Assembly: GCA_043747295.1 (NCBI GenBank)
Contig: JAYTPK010000168.1
Coordinates: 14,740-78,739, forward strand
Reading direction: 5' to 3'
DNA: 64,000 nt
From: JAAFIP01 sp043747295
GTDB taxonomy: Bacteria; Pseudomonadota; Gammaproteobacteria; Burkholderiales; Burkholderiaceae_C
This document shows, piece after piece, positions 1 through 6,786 of the stretch. The position numbers and the translations under genes are program-made. The notes beneath the pieces were generated by a model, which saw nothing but the letters and a program-made list of their open reading frames with translations, did no database searches and was not told the origin of the DNA. Each line of letters starts with the position of its first letter. Position 1 is the first letter of the stretch.

Positions 1-66
1 CTCCAGGATACGCAACTTGCGCGCCTCAATGGGCGCGGGCCACTGCTCAAGGTGAATCAGTGCCAT
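1..66 (-). CDS. 5' end of an unidentified gene, cut by the window edge
   Basis: An ATG at position 66 opens a minus-strand frame of 22 codons that runs off the window without a stop. The start lies 7 bases past the stop of the heme-protein gene at 73-1722, so the two are probably co-transcribed. The peptide begins MALIHLEQWP. I do not recognise it, and no convincing ribosome binding site is visible. Its position suggests a role linked to the upstream cytochrome, but that is only context. Confidence 0.45.
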   Translation of the reverse strand, partial: MALIHLEQWPAPIEARKLRILE

Positions 67-72
67 GGTGTG

Positions 73-1722
73 TTACTGCAGTTTAATTTTCATGGGAATA
101 GCGTGGCGGGTGTGACGCACTTGGTTATGGTCAAACACAGACACCCACATGTAGTTGCCCGTCGCAATAGGTTGGTCGTATTTGGAACCCGTGTTCAACA
201 CGCGCGATGCCTCCAGGGTCCACCAGCCGTCCTTCCACTGCGCATGGGCACTCACGTCACCGCGGTCACCCATATGCGGGCCATCAATAATGGCCGATGG
301 GATGACGGTGCCCACCGGAATAGCCGCATCTGCTTCTGCTGTAAAAGGCTGCAGGTCAGCGCGTGCCATCCAATACTTGCCATCGTCGCTAGCGTTGGTG
401 TCAGGGTTAAATTTACCCATCTCAGCTTGTTGAGCCGCTAGGTTTTTGGGCAGAAATTTGACCTTGACGTACGGGCTGTCTTTGATACGCTCAAAATTCT
501 GATCGTAGCCACCACCAGTTTTCGGGTCTTGGGTATAACCGCCCGTATAGCGTCCGGGTTTTACATCCATCAGCGCGCCAAAGTAGTTGTCATCAAATTG
601 GTTAAACGCCCCTGTGCGCACGCTCTTCCAGTGCCACACGTCGGCTAAGCTACCGTCCGTGGCAGCATGCAGACCCAAGCCGTTGGAGGGACCTGGCTTG
701 TCCGCAAATGGCTTGGCACCCAAGCGCACGGTGTTGCCACCAGCAACGGGAGATTCGGCAATCATCACAGCAAACTTATCTTCGTAGAATTCGTTCTCGT
801 CGTTGTTGTAGTAGTTGCTATGCAACAGCTTCCAGCCTTGGGCTGTTTTTTGCAGTGGAATATGTTTTTGGCTGCGCGTGGGGTCTTGCCACTTAAACAA
901 GAAGTAGGCTTTGTTGCCATCGTGCAGTGCACGCACATACACAGGCACTTCGCCGCTTTTATCGGCCAGGTTAAAACCGCGCGACGTATGCACTTTGACT
1001 TCTGGTGCTTGCTGCCATATCGCGTCGTCACCTTTTCCATCGAGCACAGGCAAGGTAGTAGTTTTGATCACACTGAGTGTCATCTGGGCAGTTTGATCCG
1101 CTACATAAGCCATAGCTGCACCGCCCAGGCCTGCAGCGGTTGCAAACACCGCACCCATGCCGTAGGCTAAGCGCGGGGTCAAAATTTTCAGCAGATGGCG
1201 AAAACCACCCAGCACCACATGGGCCACTACATGCAATCCCATGTAGACCACAAAACCCCAAGACAGCCACTGGTGCACAAGAATCAACGGGTCGGTGGGC
1301 AATAAGCCTGGAGAAAAGTACACCCAAGTACCTGTGAATGCTGCACCAGCCAGCAACACAAACGATACCCAGTAAATCAAGCGGTTAATGGCCTGCCAGC
1401 GGGTGGCGTGATCTGCACTTTTCAATGCCGACAGGCGCAGGGACAAACGCGCACCCAAACCCATGCGCCACAAAAAAACAACATAAGCAATAACCAGTGC
1501 GGTCAGCACCGAGGCACTTACAAAGTGCCAGCGCAGCACGTTACCTTGAATCACCAGCACATCCAGCCATTTCAGCAAGCCCGTGCTGTCGGTCATGCTG
1601 GCAATGCGCCAGCCCGTGGACACGCTGGCCAGCAAGGCTATAACCAGACCCCAGTGGATTAACACGGTGGGAAGGTCAGAAGATTTTGAAGTGCGTTGTA
1701 GCAATGTTTTTGTTTGGTTCAT
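73..1722 (-). CDS. Cytochrome b561-like membrane protein fused to an ethylbenzene-dehydrogenase-type heme-binding domain
   Basis: 549 residues. The first ~205 contain about five hydrophobic segments (roughly 19-41, 65-88, 113-135, 146-170, 183-205) with histidines at 23, 66, 150, 164 and 168 that could ligate b-type hemes, as in cytochrome b561 / NapC-partner-like proteins. Residues ~220-545 resemble the EB_dh domain (the heme subunit family of ethylbenzene, dimethylsulfide and chlorate dehydrogenases), with many aromatic residues and a repeated W/Y-D-N pattern. The likely role is electron transfer between a periplasmic donor or acceptor and the quinone pool. No molybdoenzyme partner is in view; the truncated gene at 1-66 follows directly. 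The 216-bp upstream region is AT-rich and shared with the divergent receptor gene. The fold is moderately sure, the partner unknown. Confidence 0.75.
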   Translation of the reverse strand: MNQTKTLLQRTSKSSDLPTVLIHWGLVIALLASVSTGWRIASMTDSTGLLKWLDVLVIQGNVLRWHFVSASVLTALVIAYVVFLWRMGLGARLSLRLSALKSADHATRWQAINRLIYWVSFVLLAGAAFTGTWVYFSPGLLPTDPLILVHQWLSWGFVVYMGLHVVAHVVLGGFRHLLKILTPRLAYGMGAVFATAAGLGGAAMAYVADQTAQMTLSVIKTTTLPVLDGKGDDAIWQQAPEVKVHTSRGFNLADKSGEVPVYVRALHDGNKAYFLFKWQDPTRSQKHIPLQKTAQGWKLLHSNYYNNDENEFYEDKFAVMIAESPVAGGNTVRLGAKPFADKPGPSNGLGLHAATDGSLADVWHWKSVRTGAFNQFDDNYFGALMDVKPGRYTGGYTQDPKTGGGYDQNFERIKDSPYVKVKFLPKNLAAQQAEMGKFNPDTNASDDGKYWMARADLQPFTAEADAAIPVGTVIPSAIIDGPHMGDRGDVSAHAQWKDGWWTLEASRVLNTGSKYDQPIATGNYMWVSVFDHNQVRHTRHAIPMKIKLQ

Positions 1723-1938
1723 GGCGGTATAAATTTCTGTTTACTTACAAAAATGTTGTAGTTCGTGACCTTGAACCTCAATAAAAACACATAAAGACAC
1801 GAAATATACAACTGCAGTACTATATGCATATCATTGTCACTTCATTGTCAATACTCACCAATAACCCTGCAGAACATTAAGAATTAGAATACTTCAAGGT
1901 GTAAATGTGGTAATTTAGCGTCTAAAGAAGGAGTAAAT

Positions 1939-3084
1939 GTGAAAAATTACACAAAATTTGGGCGCTCGCTTGTCGCCTTATTGCTTACAAGTAGTGTGCT
2001 TTGCAGCACAACAGCGCATGCCGAACCCGGCGTAGGTACGAACGAAATTGTTATCGGGCAAAGCATTGGTTTGCAAGGCGGCAAAGACGCTTTTGCTGTT
2101 GCAGTCAACCAAGGCGTTAAGCTGTACATAGACTCTGTCAATGCAGCAGGTGGTGTGTCGGGGCGCAAACTGATCATCAAAGCACTGGATGACGAAGGCA
2201 AAGGAGCCACAGCAGAGGCCAATGCCCGCAAACTGGTCGACGAAGGCGTATTTTTACTGTTTGGCTCTATTGGCGGTGGCCCAAGCACGGGGGTGATGAA
2301 GGTCGCTAACGAAAAACAAATCCCGTTCTTTGGCCCAATGGCTGGCTCGCCAGTGCTGCGCCGCCCACACCAAGCCATGGTGTTCCCGGTGCGCGCCGAG
2401 CACCGCGAGGAGTTTCGCAGCTTGTTAACTGCCGCTAAAAGCCTGGGTTTGACCAATGTGGCGTTTATGTACAGCGACTCTGAAGTTGGCAAGATGCACT
2501 TAGAAAATGTGAAGATTGCTACCAAAGATTTTGGCCAGCAGCTGGTGCTGCCTATCCCCGTAAAAGGCGACACCACCGATGCGCAGCTGGACGAGGCGGT
2601 AGCTGCCATGGAGAAAAACAAAGTCACCGTCCTGCTGCACAACGCACCTGGCAAGCTGTTTGCCAAAGTGGTGCAAAAAGCCAAAGCCAAAGGCTTGACG
2701 ATTCAGTTCATGGGCGTGAATCAAGAGTCGTTTGAAATAGCCAAAATGCTTGGCAAAGATGCGGATGGCATTACGTTTGCCCAAGTGGTGCCCAGCCCAT
2801 GGCAACGCAAACGCGAGCTGGCGCGTGAATACCAAGAGATGGCCAGCAAAGCAAAAATTGAGCTGAACTATGGCAGCTTGGAGGGTTTTATGACCGCCAA
2901 GGCACTGGTGATGGCGCTGCGGTCCACTGGCAAACAGCTTACCCGCACCAGCTTTGTCAAAACCGTGGAGCGCAGCGAGTTTGACCTGGGTGGGCTGATT
3001 GTTAAGTACACGCCAGGTGACCACCAGGGCTCCAAGTTTGTAGATTTATCACTGCGCTCACGTGATGGTATTTTTTTGCATTGA
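1939..3084 (+). CDS. ABC transporter substrate-binding protein, branched-chain amino acid (LivK) type
   Basis: 381 residues with a clear signal peptide (positive MKNYTKFGR, hydrophobic stretch 10-24, cleavage likely after A28 in AHA/EPG). The mature part starts IVIGQSIGLQGGKD and has the Peripla_BP_6 layout: a ligand loop around GSIGGGPSTG (~108-117) and the domain crossover GVNQESFEIAK. The start is GTG at 1939, placed 5 bases after AAGGAG. No permease or ATPase genes follow, so it is an orphan receptor that either serves a transporter encoded elsewhere or acts as a sensor. A 14-bp terminator stem follows at 3165-3196. The ligand cannot be told from the sequence. Confidence 0.85.
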   Translation: MKNYTKFGRSLVALLLTSSVLCSTTAHAEPGVGTNEIVIGQSIGLQGGKDAFAVAVNQGVKLYIDSVNAAGGVSGRKLIIKALDDEGKGATAEANARKLVDEGVFLLFGSIGGGPSTGVMKVANEKQIPFFGPMAGSPVLRRPHQAMVFPVRAEHREEFRSLLTAAKSLGLTNVAFMYSDSEVGKMHLENVKIATKDFGQQLVLPIPVKGDTTDAQLDEAVAAMEKNKVTVLLHNAPGKLFAKVVQKAKAKGLTIQFMGVNQESFEIAKMLGKDADGITFAQVVPSPWQRKRELAREYQEMASKAKIELNYGSLEGFMTAKALVMALRSTGKQLTRTSFVKTVERSEFDLGGLIVKYTPGDHQGSKFVDLSLRSRDGIFLH

Positions 3085-3102
3085 TAGTGTTTATAGCTAT
3101 AT

Positions 3103-3167
3103 GCTACTAATTTCATAGCTGCTTAAGTAGTAAATACTTGGACTACAGCCCATTTAGATAGGTAAAA
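3103..3167 (-). repeat. Dispersed repeat, copy 1 (intergenic)
   Basis: Reads on the minus strand as the 13-copy family: core TGTAGTCCAAGTATTTAC followed by CTACTTAAGCAGCTATG, then AAATTAGTAGC. The conserved flank CTTTTACC is also present and abuts the terminator stem. It sits between the receptor gene stop and the convergent flavodoxin gene. Confidence 0.85.
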
Positions 3168-3196
3168 GGCTCCTGAACCGTAGTTCAGGAGCCTTT
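3165..3196. terminator. Bidirectional hairpin terminator
   Basis: Perfect 14-bp stem (AAAGGCTCCTGAAC with GTTCAGGAGCCTTT) and a 4-base loop, between two convergent genes. The A/T ends of the stem provide short U tracts in both directions, so it can end both transcripts. Confidence 0.85.
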
Positions 3197-3215
3197 AAAC
3201 CATCGTAATCAGAGA

Positions 3216-3749
3216 TTAGCCGCGCAGCTTAGTGGCCACCTCAGCAACGCGCTTGCCATAAGCCTGCGCTGTGTCCAAATCGCCCTGCGGGATTTTGTCT
3301 GCTGGGTCGTTGGGGCCGCATTGCGCCATCACACCGCTGTAAGAGCCGATACGGTTAATGTTGCCGTCGCCCATCATAGGCTGGCCAACCCATACCATGC
3401 CTTGCTGCATGGACAGGGTGATGAAGTATTGCAGGGTAGACAACTTATCGCCGCTCAAGCCCGCAGACACTGTGAAGCCACCGGCCACTTTGTCTTTCCA
3501 GGCGCTGCTAAACCACTTTTTGCTGCTGGCATCGGCAAACTTTTTAAACTGCCAGCTGGCCATACCCATGTAGGTGGGGCTACCCATGATGATGCCATCT
3601 GCTGCATCCAACGTGGCCCATTGCGCGTCGGTGAGGTTGCCGTCTGCATCGATAGCGACCAGGTCTGCCCCTGCGCCTTTGGCTACAAATTCAGCCACAC
3701 GCTGGGTGTGACCATAACCTGAGTGATAAACAACTGCTACTTTTGCCAT
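3216..3749 (-). CDS. Flavodoxin family protein / WrbA-like NAD(P)H:quinone oxidoreductase
   Basis: 177 residues from the ATG at 3749, which has AAAGGAG 8 bases upstream; an in-frame extension further upstream lacks a site. The N-terminus MAKVAVVYHSGYGHTQ is the phosphate-binding loop of flavodoxins (FMN, residues 9-16), and GIIMGSPTYMGMASWQ (~52-67) is the second FMN loop. The size and motifs fit the NADPH-dependent FMN reductase / WrbA group, which make two-electron quinone reductions in the cytoplasm. It is the last gene of a four-gene run with DUF2798 and two pirins, suggesting a response to quinones or oxidised aromatics. The exact substrate is unknown. Confidence 0.8.
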   Translation of the reverse strand: MAKVAVVYHSGYGHTQRVAEFVAKGAGADLVAIDADGNLTDAQWATLDAADGIIMGSPTYMGMASWQFKKFADASSKKWFSSAWKDKVAGGFTVSAGLSGDKLSTLQYFITLSMQQGMVWVGQPMMGDGNINRIGSYSGVMAQCGPNDPADKIPQGDLDTAQAYGKRVAEVATKLRG

Positions 3750-3762
3750 GAGAAATTCTCCT

Positions 3763-4023
3763 TTATTTGGCGGTTTGGGGATGAGGTGGCGCAGGCATCT
3801 GCACCGTAAGAGAGACAAGTTTTTGCACCAGCGGTCTAAAGGCAAATGCCACAAAAAACGCTACTGGAAAAGCCACTAACCAAGCTTGTAACCAGCGAAC
3901 AAAGTAGCCCACAGCTAAGCCTGTGTTAACGGCGGTGATCATGCCACTCATCAACACGCTCATGGTGAGCGACATCCAAAAGGCTATGGCGATCGGGGTA
4001 TATTTAGGATGTAATTTTTTCAT
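3763..4023 (-). CDS. DUF2798 family small membrane protein
   Basis: 86 residues with two hydrophobic helices (about 12-34 and 40-64) and a short basic N-terminus, matching the DUF2798 pattern of tiny two-helix inner-membrane proteins. The N-terminal MKKLHPKYTPIAIAFWMSL is typical. It sits 13 bases before the flavodoxin start and 15 bases after the pirin stop, so it belongs to the same operon. No catalytic residues are evident and the function is unknown. DUF2798 genes are often found beside pirin and quinone-reductase genes (recollection). Confidence 0.75.
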   Translation of the reverse strand: MKKLHPKYTPIAIAFWMSLTMSVLMSGMITAVNTGLAVGYFVRWLQAWLVAFPVAFFVAFAFRPLVQKLVSLTVQMPAPPHPQTAK

Positions 4024-4038
4024 GGTTAATTTTCATGG

Positions 4039-4926
4039 TTAATTAATGGGTGAAAAGGATTCAAGATGCCCCATCTCGCCGCGTGCAAAGGCACGCCTGT
4101 AAGCCAAAATATCATCTGCCGAGTTGCCCGTGAACGGGCCACCTGAGTAGATTGGCTCTTTGATCGGCGTGCCGCTGAAAAACACGCCACGCAATGCCTG
4201 TTTGCCTGCCTTGATGCGCGCCAAGCTCATGGCATATGCGTCAGACGCTTCAAAAATAATAGCGCTTTGTGCAATATCCGCCTGGACTTGCGCATCAAAA
4301 CTGCCTGACCTAATAACAAAAAACGCGTTATCACCTGATTTAACAGGAATGTCCACCTGCGCTCCCGCTTGCAAAGTCACATCGAGCAAGTTGACACGGG
4401 TAAGCCAGCGTGCATCTTGTCCAATCGGTGAGTAATGACCGCCCAACTCACCCGCCACCACGCGCAGGCTGCCACCTTCAAAGTCAACAACTGGCATGTC
4501 GGTGTGTTTGACTTTAAAAGCCACAGGCTCGGTGGATTTATGAACTCGACTCAGATTCACAAACACCTGCAAGCCCTGCTCAGTTTTACCCGCCTGCGCT
4601 GGTGTTTCTTCATGCATTGCGCCGCGCCCGGCTTGAAACCAATGCAAATCGCCAGGTTCAATCAAGCTGTGATCGCCCATCGAATCGCGGTTGACCGTGC
4701 CTGCCTCAGATTCAGGCAAGGTGAGCGAGACAGCGCTCATGCCTGCATGCGGATGTGGGCCAAACGGGTTAGAGCGCAGGGTATAGCTGTCAATGCCGAT
4801 GAAGGGGTCGATCCAGCTTGCGTCCACACGCAACATATGCGCACCCGAGCTGGCATCAAAGCCGTGATAGGGCATGGCCACGACGGCCTTGATGGTCAAG
4901 AGAGGATGAAGTTCTGCTCCGCACAT
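4039..4926 (-). CDS. Pirin family protein
   Basis: 295 residues from the ATG at 4926; AAAGGAA lies 8 bases upstream, which decides against the longer frame starting 7 codons earlier. It is a bicupin. The metal ligands expected for pirins are all present: H58 and H60 in GPHPHAG, H105 and E107 in MHEETP. Pirin C-terminal domain at ~170-285. Some pirins have quercetin 2,3-dioxygenase activity and others act as redox-responsive iron proteins. It is followed by DUF2798 and flavodoxin genes and preceded by a second pirin only 24 bases away. Family is sure, substrate open. Confidence 0.85.
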   Translation of the reverse strand: MCGAELHPLLTIKAVVAMPYHGFDASSGAHMLRVDASWIDPFIGIDSYTLRSNPFGPHPHAGMSAVSLTLPESEAGTVNRDSMGDHSLIEPGDLHWFQAGRGAMHEETPAQAGKTEQGLQVFVNLSRVHKSTEPVAFKVKHTDMPVVDFEGGSLRVVAGELGGHYSPIGQDARWLTRVNLLDVTLQAGAQVDIPVKSGDNAFFVIRSGSFDAQVQADIAQSAIIFEASDAYAMSLARIKAGKQALRGVFFSGTPIKEPIYSGGPFTGNSADDILAYRRAFARGEMGHLESFSPIN

Positions 4927-4950
4927 GGCGAGTTTCCTTTGAAACAACGG

Positions 4951-5652
4951 TTAAGCTGATAAATCAAACACGATGACTTCAGCGTCATGGCCACCCTGCA
5001 GCGCCAGCGTGTTCTCGCCCTCTAGCTTGGCAGCGTCGCCACCGGCCAGCTGTTGGCCGTTGACATTGAGCTGGCCACGCACCAAGTGCACATAAGCTTT
5101 GCGTGCTGGATCGAGCGCAATTTGCGCCTGCTCTGCACCGTCAAACAGGCCTGCATACATCTTGGCATCGGCATGGATGGTGACGCTGCCTTGAACGCCA
5201 TTGTTGCTGGCCACCAAGCGCAGCGCGCCGCGCTTCTCAGGCGTGGCAAAAGTTTTTTGCTCGTAGCCGGGTGCAATGCCAAACACGTTAGGCTGAATCC
5301 AGATTTGAAAGAAATGGGTTTCATGCTGCGGTGCGTGGTTAAACTCGCTGTGCAAAATGCCTGTGCCCGCACTCATGCGCTGCACGTCGCCCGGCGGTAT
5401 GCTGGCGGCGTTGCCTACGTTGTCTTTGTGGCCTATAGAGCCGCTCAGCACATAGCTGATGATCTCCATATCTTTATGACCATGGGTGCCAAAGCCAGTG
5501 CCAGGCGCAATGCGGTCTTCGTTGATCACGCGCAGGTTGCCCCAGCCCATATGCGCTGCGTCGTGGTAGCCCGCAAAGCTAAATGAATGGTAGCTTTTAA
5601 GCCAGCCGTGGTCGGCGTAGCCACGGTCTTGGGATTTGCGTAGGGTGATCAT
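4951..5652 (-). CDS. Pirin family protein, YhaK-like
   Basis: 233 residues from the ATG at 5652. MITLRKSQDRGYADHGWL matches the start of E. coli YhaK-type pirins better than the five-residue longer form. Unlike E. coli YhaK, which lacks the full ligand set, this protein keeps H57, H59, H101 and E103, so it should bind metal in its N-terminal cupin. It is first in the pirin-pirin-DUF2798-flavodoxin operon and divergent from a LysR gene. The same pairing of yhaK with the LysR gene yhaJ is known in E. coli. Probably induced by oxidants or aromatic quinones through the neighbouring regulator. Confidence 0.85.
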   Translation of the reverse strand: MITLRKSQDRGYADHGWLKSYHSFSFAGYHDAAHMGWGNLRVINEDRIAPGTGFGTHGHKDMEIISYVLSGSIGHKDNVGNAASIPPGDVQRMSAGTGILHSEFNHAPQHETHFFQIWIQPNVFGIAPGYEQKTFATPEKRGALRLVASNNGVQGSVTIHADAKMYAGLFDGAEQAQIALDPARKAYVHLVRGQLNVNGQQLAGGDAAKLEGENTLALQGGHDAEVIVFDLSA

Positions 5653-5726
5653 GGTGCAGCCTTTCATTGAACAGCTCAGTTAAAGCAACTCATCACTGTA
5701 TATGGCTAATATAAAGCCCTTATGTC

Positions 5727-5759
5727 ATCAAATCAATTGCCTTTATTTGTTGATTAGAT
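5727..5759. promoter_or_regulatory. Candidate LysR operator in the pirin / lysR divergent region
   Basis: An inverted repeat with 10-base arms (ATCAAATCAA and TTGATTAGAT, nine of ten pair) separated by 13 bases, ending 27 bases before the regulator start at 5787 and 74 bases from the pirin start. The T-rich/A-rich dyad and divergent position are classic for LysR autoregulation. Binding is inferred. Confidence 0.5.
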
Positions 5760-5786
5760 GCAAATTTTTTGAATATACTGCGGCTG

Positions 5787-6731
5787 ATGAATACTGCCGA
5801 CCTAATTACCCCCGAAGCCCTGCGCATGCTACAGGCTGTAGCGCAAGAAGGCTCTCTGGCCGGTGCCGCGCGCAAGCTGGGCGTGGTGCCCAGCGCCCTG
5901 ACCTACCGCGTGCGGCAAATAGAAGACGGCTTGGATGTGCTGCTATTTGACCGCAGCGCACGCAAAGCCGTGCTCACCGATGCAGGCCAAGAGCTGCTGC
6001 GCGAGGCCCAGAGAATTTTGGGCCAACTAGACGCTGTGGCCCAGCGCGTTAAACGTGTGGCCACCGGCTGGGAGCCGCAGCTCACCATTGCCGTGGGTGG
6101 CCTGATTTCGCAGCGCACGGTGATGGAGTTGTGCGAGGCTTTTTTTGCGCTTGACCCGCCCACGCAGCTGAAAATTCGCATAGAAAATTTATCAGGCGCT
6201 TGGGAGGCCGTAGAAAGCGGCTTGGCCGACCTTACTATTGGCAGCCTGGACGAGCCCAGCCAGTCTGCAGGCATGGTAAGCAAGCCGCTGGGCGATGTGC
6301 CCTTTGTGTTTGCCGTAGCGCCCCACCACGCTCTGGCCGCCCTGCCCGACCCTGTGAAAGACGACACCGTAGCCCAACACCGCGCCGTGGCCGTGGCCGA
6401 CAGCGCGCGGCGCGGGCCCACCGTCACCGTGGGCTTATTGCCCGGTCAGCGAGTGTTAACGGTAGATAGCATGCAAGCCAAGCTGGATGCGCAACTGCGT
6501 GGTTTAGGCTGCGGCTTTTTACCGTTGTGCATGGCGCAACCGTATATCGACACGGGGCGCTTGGTAGTTAAACGCACCGCGCGCGCTTCACGGGTGGCTA
6601 AGCTCAGCTACGGCTGGCGCGCACCTGGGGCCAAGGCCCAGCTAGGCAAAGCGCTAGGCTGGTGGGCAGCGCAGCTGGGCAATGCGCGCACACGCAATGC
6701 GTTGATGCATGTCCACGCAGCCCAAAATTAG
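5787..6731 (+). CDS. LysR family transcriptional regulator (YhaJ-like)
   Basis: 314 residues from ATG 5787; a TTG six codons upstream is possible but has no better binding site. The N-terminal winged helix-turn-helix at ~8-66 (LRMLQAVAQEGSLAGAARKL and SALTYRVRQIEDGL) is standard, and the rest is a type 2 periplasmic-binding-like effector domain (~92-295). It is divergent from the pirin operon with a dyad between them, so it very likely controls that operon. YhaJ of E. coli is the obvious comparison and responds to aromatic oxidation products. The C-terminal ~25 residues are unusually rich in A, W and R. The effector is not readable from the sequence. Confidence 0.85.
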   Translation: MNTADLITPEALRMLQAVAQEGSLAGAARKLGVVPSALTYRVRQIEDGLDVLLFDRSARKAVLTDAGQELLREAQRILGQLDAVAQRVKRVATGWEPQLTIAVGGLISQRTVMELCEAFFALDPPTQLKIRIENLSGAWEAVESGLADLTIGSLDEPSQSAGMVSKPLGDVPFVFAVAPHHALAALPDPVKDDTVAQHRAVAVADSARRGPTVTVGLLPGQRVLTVDSMQAKLDAQLRGLGCGFLPLCMAQPYIDTGRLVVKRTARASRVAKLSYGWRAPGAKAQLGKALGWWAAQLGNARTRNALMHVHAAQN

Positions 6732-6786
6732 GCCTTTGTAAGCTAGGCCTTTGGAGATTAAAACTAACCGATGCAATGTGAGTCAT

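Noticed and set aside
1947..2690. Long minus-strand frame inside the LivK-type receptor gene
   Set aside because: Antisense shadow; the plus strand has the signal peptide and Peripla_BP_6 motifs.
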